Positions 46,634 through 55,818 of a DNA stretch of 64,000 nucleotides are shown here, in pieces. Source of the stretch: Gracilaria domingensis (lineage: Eukaryota; Rhodophyta; Florideophyceae; Gracilariales; Gracilariaceae); contig VCMS01000055.1 in the NCBI GenBank assembly GCA_022539475.1, forward strand, positions 159,087 to 223,086, read 5' to 3'. Positions within the stretch are counted from its first letter, which is position 1, and every line of letters begins with the position of its first letter. A program made the position numbers and the translations under genes. Under the pieces are notes generated by a model that saw nothing but the letters and a program-made list of their open reading frames with translations, was not told the DNA's origin and ran no database searches.

Positions 46634-48601
46634 CCGTCTGAGAACTGAATGACCTCAGAGATTTGTGCTCCTTGAGATACCGGTGCCGGGTTGGAGACCG
46701 ATGCAACGGTATTTGGCAAGAACAACGAACGGACCTGTTGGTAAGACAAATTCGGAACGCGCGCACGTTCTTCTTCCCTAAGGGACTCATAAGCTTCGAT
46801 AATCTTCGACATATCTTTCAGATTGAACTGACAACGGGTCGAAACATGAACACGATAGTAGCAAACGTGGCAGATAAGCGTTAACCTATAGAAGGGTGGA
46901 CGGGTATCCGTACGGTTATCCATCCGATGTTGCGGAGTAGTGTTATCCCGGCAACCGGGTCTACTGAAACGTGCGGTGTTGTTGGCATATGGGACCTTCG
47001 GTGGTACAACCTGTGTTCCCGCGTACAGAGCCGGGTCTTCCTCAGAGGAAATTGAGGTTGACGGAAACTCCGTTCTAAGCAAGGACTGTCTTCCCTGGCT
47101 TTGAGCCAAATGAACATTATCCACACCTGAATTTTCCGTAGAACGGTGGACTATCGAGAGTGATGGTGAGTTCTCCGCATGGACTATCTTAGAAGACCGA
47201 TGTTTCGGGTGTTGGCGAGCACACAAAGCATCTCCCTCTGCCTGGGGGAACTGAGCCAGTTGCAGGTAGGTTGCCTTCCTGTCGGATTCCCGATACCGGG
47301 ACACAAGTGTCCTGATGGCAGGATCTAAACCATCGCAACGCAAAGCGCATCGCTCATGTTGAGAATACACATTTCCACAACGATGGAAAGCCTTATTGAG
47401 GCGAGTCGAATAAAGCGTTTCCGTTTCTCCGGATTTCTGTTTTGTATCGCGTAAAGCTAAGATGGCAGACTGGATCGCAGTACCAGTGGCGTATGATCTC
47501 AGAAGGTATTGAACAGCTTCCGGCCAACAAGTTACACCTCCCTCCGAGGCACTAGAAACTCCCATGACGGAGCGAAACTGATTTTTAGCCATTCCTTTAA
47601 GGAAATACGGTAGTGCTACGAAAGCCTGTGCTTCACTCATCATAAGTATGTCGGCTTTCGATACGAAACGGGCGAGAAAGTCCAGTACCAAAATTGGGTC
47701 TTCACCAATGAAAGCGTGATCCTTCAGCGTGAGGTCCATTCTCTTGATACAGTCCTTCACACGACCTGTCCCACGGGGAGTACGATCAAGTGATGAATCG
47801 TCTAAGCGATAAATATCGATACGATAGCAGTTTCCGAAACAGGATGTTAGAGGGCTTCAACTCTTTGAGTCCAATGTGCTTCCTACCCTTTTCGCGGGTC
47901 ATGATGGTGCCGTGCGCAGCATAGGTAACCTTGGACCTTGTCGGTCGTTCGTGGCGTTCACGATATCCATCATTGGACGAGTCAGATGACGAAGTAGTAG
48001 AACTGTCCGAGTCGGAGTCAAAACGAACCAAACGGTCTTCATACGTAGTCGGTCGGTCCTTTCGGAACTTCTTTGAAGAATGACGGATTGAAACCCGAGT
48101 GCGGGCATCTTCCCTTGCTTGGGCAGCAATGAACTCTTCATCAGCCCGGAAAGTAGCCTCGAGCGTATCGATGCGACTCCGGGCTCGCTTTATCATACTC
48201 TGGAGAGTCTCGAAACGAGTTTCGATATTCGATACGAATATGGTCGGGGCACCGAAACCTTCCAACATGGAATTAATGTCCTTACGCATGGTGCGTAGTT
48301 CTGCACTAACATCCCCAACTTGGGCTTCCTCAACACGAGCTCGGAGAGTCTGAATATCCTGCAGATGATCGGTATTCGATATACGGAGAACCTGCACATG
48401 GGTCTTCAACTCCTCAACCTCTTGTACGAGAGAACCAAATCCGGTAGATATCACAGCCAACCCAACAGCCTGGGTAGCCGGGACATCCGGGGTCTGTTTC
48501 ACTTGGGCCGATGTCTGCTTTTCCTGCGTAGGATTCCGCGACACCTGCGTCTGTCTCTTGCAGATGCTAGTTTTTGGCGAGGGTCGTCCAGAAATTGGCA
48601 A
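46594..48601 (-). pseudogene. gag: Gypsy gag remnant, truncated by transposon copy B
   Basis: 47760-46594 has a capsid-like helical domain (DPILVLDFLARFVSKADI, AVQYLLRSYATGT, TRLNKAFHRCGNVYSQHERC) and a possible incomplete zinc knuckle (CHVCYYRVHVSTRC). 48601-47786, in another frame, is Arg/Ser-rich with a coiled-coil segment. Its first ~15 codons are read from transposon copy B sequence, so the true gag start is lost. Confidence 0.7.
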
Positions 48602-49507
48602 GGGTCGTCCAGTAAATTTTTTGAAAAATTATCGAGATCAATTATTTCAAAATTTGGAGATAATTGCTTGCGTCGTCCAGAATCGCTGTGCAGTAAATAC
48701 TGGTGGGTTTTCCACTCATGCTAGTTCTTTAGTCGAGGGCTACCTGAACCATCGCGAAGTCTAGGTTCAGTTTCCATTAAGGTGCACATTACACGATACC
48801 TTCTGCGGAATGATACCCTGCAACGCATGGAATACTGGTGCTAGTACAGATGAAGCCCATTATGAGATCATACCGTTTTATTCGTATCTATTCTTCTATC
48901 GAACGCTTTTGCTAACCACTACTTCGCTATATTACATGTACCATTTCCCCATGATGGAGCGGGTGTAGGCGCAATCTGCGGCAGATGCCGCAGACTGCAC
49001 CTCCACCATAGTGCTGTATCGGTAGAACAAATACGCACTCCGAGAGGATGAGGCGCGAAGCGGCTCATTCTCTCCGTTCCTCATGTAGGGAACCATGCCC
49101 AGATGCATGGTTCCCTACTTGAGGAACCTGCACCTGCAACTCGTGGGCTACGTCCGCATCAAAATTCATTTACCTGTATACGCAAGCACGAAGTATCCAT
49201 AAGTTAGTCAATGCTCCGTTGGATACATTTGAAATGCGATGGAACGTACCATTGATAGAGCAAAACAGAAACGTTGCGCTAGAAAAGTCGAGGGACCTAG
49301 TAACTCGCAAAAGTAACCCAAAGCCTTTTTCCTGCCGTTTACATGTCGCAGAGCGCGAAGAGACGTGGTGAGGATTGGTTAGTTTAGAACAAAGATAAGT
49401 AGAAGGATATGGAAGCACGTACGAAAAGACTGCACGGAAAGACTGCACGGAATACATCCGTGAGATACGGATGCTGTCCGCTTTATGGAGGCGTCCGACG
49501 AGGGCGG

Positions 49508-49589
49508 AGAAAGAGAATGAGGTACGCTTCATGTCCGCTTAATGGAATCCATTAAGCAGAGATGAAGCATACTTCATTCTCTTTCTCAG
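49508..49589. repeat. Copy B palindrome replacing that of copy A
   Basis: GAGAAAGAGAATGA near 49508 pairs with the segment ending TTCTCTTTCTC near 49589; the tip is GCTTAATGGA-A-TCCATTAAGC (49537-49557). Position within the element equals that of the unrelated palindrome 34157-34232 in copy A. Confidence 0.7.
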
Positions 49590-49999
49590 CACGCTACTTC
49601 GTAGCGAGTGCGAGGGCGGAAAAAAGTACGACGGAGCGGAGTAGAACGCGAGGATGGCACGGATCACGACGGTAACAGAAGGTCGGACGTCGGACCGGCG
49701 GCGGCGGCGGCGGAGGGAAGAGATTTATTTTTCTGTGCGAGATTGGACAAGTGTACAGCGTACAACGTTGGGAAACCACAGGTTTATAACCAGTGGTAGA
49801 TAATACGAGAAGTACACCCTTGTGTTGAGGTCGACGTGTACCTACGTTCCTTTTTGAACGAAAGCACGTGATTTAAACTCAAAATATATTCTCCGTTCTC
49901 AGCTTGACGTCGATCTTGACTGTCGCACGACCACCTTCTCTCCTCGGACGACCTTCTTTTGCCGTCTTTGTCGTCTTTTCTCCTTCATTTCTTCTTCCC

Positions 50000-52900
50000 A
50001 TGGTCTACTACTGTACACGTAAGAAGCGTGGGTGCCCCTTCGTTACTCGCCGAGGAGTCTTATCTCTTCAACAGCATGTCAACCATTGCCCGTTTTGTCT
50101 GAAAGCCGCGCTGGAAGACGACAATAGCCGGCCCATTCGGAGAAGCAAGCGTCTCAAGCTTTCCGCGCCCGCGCCCGCATCTTCCGAAACGGTCACTGCC
50201 CCTTGTCGCCTTCCCGAGCCTCCGGTGTCCGAGGACATCGTCGACCCCACTCCGTGCGCCCCTCCCATTCCGGACACTTTGCATTGTGTTTCTCCTTCCC
50301 CGGGTTCCGCGTCATTAGAGCGAGAACACGGAAGCAGTTCCCGCCCAGTGCCTTCTGAGGAGGCCCTCGGTGATTTGCATATGGATTATCTCATGGTTTG
50401 TCTTGTTTCAGTAGCTTCCAACCTTGCTCATCGTGAGGCAGACGAGCTAATTGGGCTACTTCGAGACCCGCGATTCTCGCAAAAGCGATTCAACGAGACC
50501 ATAACAAGTTCCAAGCGCCGTACAGAACTGAAGAACGCCATTTTCGAACGATACGCCTCAAAGGACGGTTTCAATCGAAGAACTGTCTCGCCAGAAGGAT
50601 ATAAGTTCAGCGCCACCCTCTACACGAGAGACCCCGTTCAGACACTTGTGAAACAGCTCCAGTTGGCTAACAACGAAAACACATTCTTCCACCCTATACC
50701 TCAGACCCACTCGACGAAAATATCTCACACCATGTCCGGCTCTCTCGCAAGAGACGCCACCTCAAAACTTAAGGAAATGGTCATGGGCTCTTTGGATAGT
50801 AGAATAGTGTGGTACTCCCAAGAAATAAGTTACAGTGAATCTTTCGTAGGTCTTCTGCAGGTATACACCGATAAGTTTTCAACAACTCTAAAGCAAACAT
50901 CGGTTACCGCCTATCCTCTTCACCTCATATTTCTCAACTTCTCCGACGAGCTTCGCCGTAAGTGTATCCGTGATGACCTCACAGTAGTGGCATACTTCCC
51001 TACCACACTGATCGAGGTTTCCGCATCTGAAGCAGACGCAATGCCATTCGTTTCTAGCAAGTCTCTACGCGAGTCCAGGATGCAAATCCTTCAAGAATCT
51101 CTTCGTCAAGTCCTGGAGCCCATTCTAAATCTCACGCAGAAAGTTTTTCAGTTCATCGGGGAAGACAAACTAAGTCGAATGTGCCATCTTCTGCTTGCAA
51201 GTTATTGTGCGGATATTCCTGAGGCTAAGGACATTCTGTCCATTCTTCATGGGACCAAAACGGAAAGCCCGTGTCATAGATGCAAAGCCCCTCGCTCATC
51301 TTTATGCAGTCCTATTCCCACCTCATTCAACGGACGTTCTCAAAAGAAACGAAAAGCATCCGAAAGACATACACAGCTATCTTGCAACATACACAAAAAG
51401 ACGAGGCGGAAAGACGTCCACGTCGTGCGAGGGAGAGGAGATCTCAAGCGGATACTCTGATGCGTTCAAATTCCATATCTCTCATTCCTTCGTTCCTCGA
51501 AACTTCCGTAAGCCTTGGAATGATCCCGGGATTGTCTCTATACAGTCTGTTCTCATTCAAACCATTACACAACTTGCATCTCGGCATCTCAAAGCTGATA
51601 AAAACGGCCACAATCGAGAGACTGCAGTCAGACACCCTGTGCACCACAATAGGAACATCTGCATCGCGTTCATTTCGAACGATACGCACCCAACTCCTCA
51701 ACCATGCAAACGCAATTCTAGCTGCCATAGAACGCGATTCTCCTGCCAAAGGTTTACATATCGATTTCTCCACGCAGGAGAAAGGTAAATCTTTGAATGG
51801 TATCTTCACGAAAGACGGTCTCCGTGGAATGCTGGAGGCCAAAAAATACAAAGCATTTGACATGGTCTTCCCCTTCATAGGAGCATTCTTTGACATATGC
51901 TGTAGAGAACAGGAGGTTGCCCCAATCACAACCGTTTTCTCTCAGTACTCGGACTTGCTTTCGACCTTATTCAGATACAATCGTGACCCGTATTGGACTG
52001 AAAGCTCTCTCCTGTGTCTTAGTTTGGAGATTGAAGCCTTCAAGCGTTCCGCAACAAAGACTCTGGCAGATTTTCATGCCTCCAGACTGGGAACTCTGAA
52101 GTTTCATCTTCTCGATCATCTCGTGGACGATATTCGCCGTCTGGAAAGTATCAAGTACTACGACGCAGGCATATACGAACATGCACACCTGCTATTTAAA
52201 AGAAACTACAAAAGGAAGTCCAGAAGAACAGCAACGTCTGTGGAGGAGACTATTCGCTCCATTGAGCACGGACATGTTAGAAAGCAATGGAATGGCAATA
52301 CTCCTTACCAGCGTAATCCAGGTTTACCAGGAACTTCCACACAGCTTCCTCGGTTTGCAATGAGAGGCCGTTCTTTCACTTTACGAGCTCTTCAACATTG
52401 TGTTTCAAGTATGTCCAGTTCAAAAACATGGACTGCTGTTAGAGAGATGTTCTCAAGTACGGACACAAGGTCGATTCTTGATCAAATTGGTGAACAGACC
52501 CTTCCTCCTTTCCTCAGTCTCGTGAAAGAAACACTGGATGAGCACTCTATTACATACTTCCCAGAAAAGACAAGGATAACTCTGGTGAATTCGGCCGTCG
52601 TGAAAGGCGGTTTCGTTCCGACTCTTGAACACTTCGATTCGTCTTCTAAGGCACTTAAGCTGGGACGACCCAAATACCCCATCATCCAACGTGTCTTCGC
52701 TTCTCCAGCATTTGGTCCCAGTAGAAAGCCAAAGTTTTCCACTGTATTGGTAAGCGGAGAAGATTCAGAGACTTGTGTTGCCCAGGTAGTCGCTCTGATT
52801 CGAATATCTCTCCTTGATTCTGCACTTACCGCACCAGAGGTGGCATTTGTCCGGTATTTCGAGGTTTTACCCCCCGCAACAAACATCGACCACATATTGA

Positions 52901-53178
52901 AATGCATATCTTTACGGTGGGCTACAAACGATGAAAAGAACCACACTCTTCCGTTCCCTCGTCATTCCAAAGCGGAGACTATCGTAGAGTTAACTCCTTG
53001 GTACGGGATGGTTCCGGCTTCTGCATTACAGGGAACTGTCCATGTTGTTCGATCAAACTACCCTGCTCCACCTTTTTGTCCTCCACTTCAATGGTTTCAA
53101 CACCGATTCTACATCAATCGATTCTATCATGATTCAGATGAAAGACCAACTGAGCACGTTGATCTTGTACAGCCTTAA
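50000..53178 (+). CDS. Transposase of Tnp2/plavaka-like (CMC or KDZ) class, one frame change
   Basis: Starts at the ATG at 50000. Residues 1-40 form a Cys/His cluster (CTRKKRGCPF ... HVNHCPFC), probably a DNA-binding zinc finger. The mid part (YSESFVGLLQVYTDKFSTTL, YFPTTLIEVS, CHLLLASYCADIPEAKDIL, then CHRCKAP) and the C-terminal part (SFKPLHNLHLGISKLIK; TLKFHLLDHLVDDIRRLES; YEHAHLLFKRNYK) follow the layout of Tnp2-like RNase H-fold transposases. Family choice between CACTA/CMC and KDZ/plavaka is uncertain. The first half (to 51460) and second half (51280-53178) are in different frames; a one-base shift is needed between about 51330 and 51460. About 1,060 aa if joined. Whether this copy is active is unknown. 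Confidence 0.7.
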
Positions 53179-54026
53179 ACATTAAGAGCTCCATCCTCTA
53201 CATGTTCACCTTGTGGTGCCTTTTCTTGTGATCCTGTGTTACTTCCGAAATCGTTCATGTCCATTTCCTTGAACTCCATATCCCCTTCCTCGCATTCACC
53301 AATGAAACAATCGCTAATAGACCCCAATCTTCGGCTCACACTGTCAATAAAAAATTGTTCTTTCACAGTGAGGTGAAGTCTTCCGTTCGACGGCATTCGA
53401 TATCCAAATGTAGCCTCTCTCATGTCATTACCAAGAACCTTAGTCCAATCTTCCGTTGTCGTTCCAAAATTATGAAACTCGCTGGAATTGGTCCTCAAGA
53501 CACGTTGCCTAACATCCCCCAGAACATTCTTTAAACACAGAGGTAGCAGTTCGGCAAACTTCTTTGTAAACAGTTTCTGTCTCTGGCCACCCCTTGACAC
53601 ATCCGTACTTAGAAGGCTCACAACCGTCAACACCCAAGCGTCCAAACGTGCGAGCAACAGTATTGTGCCATCTAAAAAGGTGCCCGTATCCTTGTCTTCC
53701 ACATCATACCCAATAAACTCCTTCAGCACTTGTACCCCGACACGGTTTCGGAAGAACAAGTCTTGATCTTCCGTCGGCATATCCTCGACATTGTCCGCAT
53801 TGGAGTACTTTAGACGAACAAATGGGGCTTTTCTCCACCATGAAGTGTTCGGTACACCATTTTCGTGAAGACGCAGTATGTTCTCCTGCGCTTCCTTCAA
53901 CTGCATTGTGAGTTTGTCAGCATTCTCTTCTACCAGCTTTGTTCTTCTCCAAATCAGATCGTACCCCAGGAGCAGAAATAGTTTATCCCTCGTATTTCTC
54001 TTCCGAACGCCCACGACGTCACTCAT
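53175..54026 (-). CDS. Transposon accessory protein 2, 283 aa, unrecognised
   Basis: The ATG at 54026 overlaps the stop of the upstream ORF as ATGA, so the two ORFs are coupled or form one protein across a frame shift. N-terminal helix (KLVEENADKLTMQLKEAQEN) is coiled-coil-like; the middle has DGTILLLARLDAWVLTVVSL; the C-terminus is acidic (IGECEEGDMEFKEMDMNDFG). It ends overlapping the last codon of the convergent transposase (53175-53178). A truncated copy exists in copy A, so it is part of the element. No family recognised. Confidence 0.6.
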   Translation of the reverse strand: MSDVVGVRKRNTRDKLFLLLGYDLIWRRTKLVEENADKLTMQLKEAQENILRLHENGVPNTSWWRKAPFVRLKYSNADNVEDMPTEDQDLFFRNRVGVQVLKEFIGYDVEDKDTGTFLDGTILLLARLDAWVLTVVSLLSTDVSRGGQRQKLFTKKFAELLPLCLKNVLGDVRQRVLRTNSSEFHNFGTTTEDWTKVLGNDMREATFGYRMPSNGRLHLTVKEQFFIDSVSRRLGSISDCFIGECEEGDMEFKEMDMNDFGSNTGSQEKAPQGEHVEDGALNV

Positions 54027-55570
54027 GGTCTACCGCATTCTCTGCCTAAGGCACATATCTGCACAAAGTTCCAGTATACACCTGTCCGTAAGAGATGCTT
54101 TTCTAATACTTCCCAGCTCAACTCCTTCAACTCGCTTTCAACCATTTTCTTCAGCAAAGCATCTGGCCCCCCCTCTACCGACGGTGTGAACATGCCAAAA
54201 CTGCCCAAGAGCTCCACGGGGTTTTTAGGAACCATGTATGAACCACCTTCCTCCGGCTCAATAAGGCCTTCCCCACTCTCAGTTGCGTCTTCCACCTTCT
54301 CGGCACGGTTACCCCAATTTCGGGTGAGCGACTCACCTTCGAGCCATGGCTCACTTGTTTCTCTCCTTGCCCACGTCAGCATGTTGTGATACACTGCTCG
54401 AGCAACCCCTCGAAACTCGTCGCACAGCTCAATTTTATGCTTCTTTCGACCTGTCTGCCCAGGTTCACCAGCATGTGTACTCCTATCTCCCTCCTGTTTC
54501 AGTGCCCCTCTTAGCCTTTCAATGACTAGATCCTTCTCTTCAAGCCTCTTTTTCAAAGCCGTACTCTGCTCTTGGGCGACCTTCACTAGAATACCCCGAA
54601 CGATCAAGTCCTCTTGTAGCGTCTTAACCTTTTCTTTCAAGCAATTCAGTTCATTTAAAAGATCACGTCTGTTCATAGAGGTTGAATTCACACCAGTGTG
54701 GATATCTTCCGGTATTTCCCTAGCCTCTTCGGCGACAGGCCCCGGTAATGCCGCAGGATTCGGTGTTATTTCGTTATCGGAACTATCCTCATGTGCCATA
54801 CCCTTAGACACGAGATGCTGCAGGCGTTCTGTGTCCACCCTTGGCACTGCTCCGAGCTCCAACTCCCGTGTCTGTCCTCCTCCATGGCATCGTATATCAG
54901 ATGAATTGGGCCTCGTACGAGCTGCAACGGCCCCCGTTCTGGAAAGAGGGGAAGGTCGAAGAGTAACTCGCCTATCAGTCGTCTCTCGATTTTTTATTGT
55001 CTTTCTCCCTTGTCCGGACCCATTGCGAGGCATAATACGATTCATAGCGGCACCAGTTCTAGAAGAGAAGGAAGGACGTGACGATCTTAATATATTAGGG
55101 TTCTCACAAATTCTCGTCATTGTCCCTTGTGGTCCAGATCCACTGGGGAGCGTAACCAGCGCCCCAGTAGCTCCGGTCTTCGATATCGGCCGGGTACATG
55201 AAGGTTTTGGTGTCATACGAACCTCTTCAGTCCCAGTTGTCATTCTCTCCTGTCCAGACCGGGTGGGCCGAGTTACCTTATCTTCTTGGGGAGCAGAGAC
55301 AGATGCACGATTTGCATTATCGGCAGTTGACGGCACGACATCGCTCGCTGATGCACGAATTCTTGACGCAATCCCGGAAGACGCTCCGCTGCAAGATGGG
55401 CGAGAGAGTACTGTAGAAGGACGCCGACTGACTCTCTCCTTCGTCGAGGACGACTTCCGTTTAGGAAGTGCGGTGCTTGTAGCCTGATTCGTATCATCCG
55501 ATGCCCTTCTCTTCTTCTCTCCACTCTTGTTCCGCTGCGTACTATTTCGCTTTCTCGGCGTTATACCCAT
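54023..55570 (-). CDS. Transposon accessory protein 1, 515 aa, basic with coiled coil
   Basis: ATG at 55570 begins a strongly basic leader with a likely nuclear localisation signal (TPRKRNSTQRNKSGEKKRR). Residues 20-260 are low-complexity Ser/Thr/Arg/Pro with repeats of the type RPSxSxRTGA. A coiled coil follows (LNELNCLKEKVKTLQEDLIV to KKRLEEKDLVIERLRG, near 300-370), then a more globular end (FRGVARAVYHNMLTWARRET; GSFGMFTPSVEGGPDALLKK). It may be the DNA-binding second protein of the transposon, as TnpA is in CACTA elements; that is analogy only. Followed with ATGA overlap by the 283-aa ORF. Confidence 0.6.
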   Translation of the reverse strand: MGITPRKRNSTQRNKSGEKKRRASDDTNQATSTALPKRKSSSTKERVSRRPSTVLSRPSCSGASSGIASRIRASASDVVPSTADNANRASVSAPQEDKVTRPTRSGQERMTTGTEEVRMTPKPSCTRPISKTGATGALVTLPSGSGPQGTMTRICENPNILRSSRPSFSSRTGAAMNRIMPRNGSGQGRKTIKNRETTDRRVTLRPSPLSRTGAVAARTRPNSSDIRCHGGGQTRELELGAVPRVDTERLQHLVSKGMAHEDSSDNEITPNPAALPGPVAEEAREIPEDIHTGVNSTSMNRRDLLNELNCLKEKVKTLQEDLIVRGILVKVAQEQSTALKKRLEEKDLVIERLRGALKQEGDRSTHAGEPGQTGRKKHKIELCDEFRGVARAVYHNMLTWARRETSEPWLEGESLTRNWGNRAEKVEDATESGEGLIEPEEGGSYMVPKNPVELLGSFGMFTPSVEGGPDALLKKMVESELKELSWEVLEKHLLRTGVYWNFVQICALGRECGRP

Positions 55571-55615
55571 GTTGTGGAGATAAACAGGGCAATGAAACGA
55601 AATTGTTGGGAAGAC

Positions 55616-55640
55616 AGGGGGTGGGGGGGGGGGGGTGCAT
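55616..55640. repeat. G-run at possible right edge of copy B
   Basis: GGGGGTGGGGGGGGGGGGGT lies between the start of the 515-aa ORF and the stop of the methyltransferase-SET gene. It resembles the G-runs of the palindrome array at 59.3-59.9 kb. Confidence 0.5.
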
Positions 55641-55818
55641 GGTTCAGATATTCCGGGAGACTCCGCAGTTTCTGCTTTTTAGGAATTTGAGATGCCCAAT
55701 GGGTCGCAAATATCGCCGTTACAGATGAAGAGCTCCAGTGTACATGTGCAACAACGCGTATTGCAGGCAGCTGCAACACTCACAAGCATATTTACTTTCT
55801 ATTCGCTACTGAACTCAT

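Larger units (their letters stand above)
41195..48556 (-). mobile_element. Ty3/gypsy retrotransposon, decayed, 5' end lost
   Basis: Minus-strand order gag (48556-46594), protease (about 46633-45746), reverse transcriptase (45749-44733), RNase H (44814-43705), integrase (43705-42643), then a chromodomain-like frame (41527-41195): the gypsy order. All parts carry stops or shifts. The 5' side ends exactly where transposon copy B begins (about 48557), so the left part of gag and the 5' LTR are missing. No LTR could be paired within the window. Confidence 0.82.
48557..55800 (+). mobile_element. Tnp2/plavaka-like DNA transposon, copy B
   Basis: Homologous to copy A (32929-38095) up to about 53490 and continues beyond it. 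Carries the plus-strand transposase (50000-53178) and, convergent to it, two overlapping minus-strand ORFs (55570-54023 and 54026-53175). GTCGTCCAG repeats occur near the left end (48586, 48609, 48673). The left end cuts into the gypsy gag, so copy B arrived later. The right end is not identified: it may lie in the G-rich tract near 55620-55640, or the element may include the methyltransferase and ParB genes to 63.6 kb. Confidence 0.72.

Noticed and set aside
51330-51460. Programmed -1 frameshift at CACAAAAAG in the copy B transposase
   Set aside because: The site does not fit the usual slippery heptamer, and the exact point of shift cannot be fixed; an indel or sequence error is simpler.
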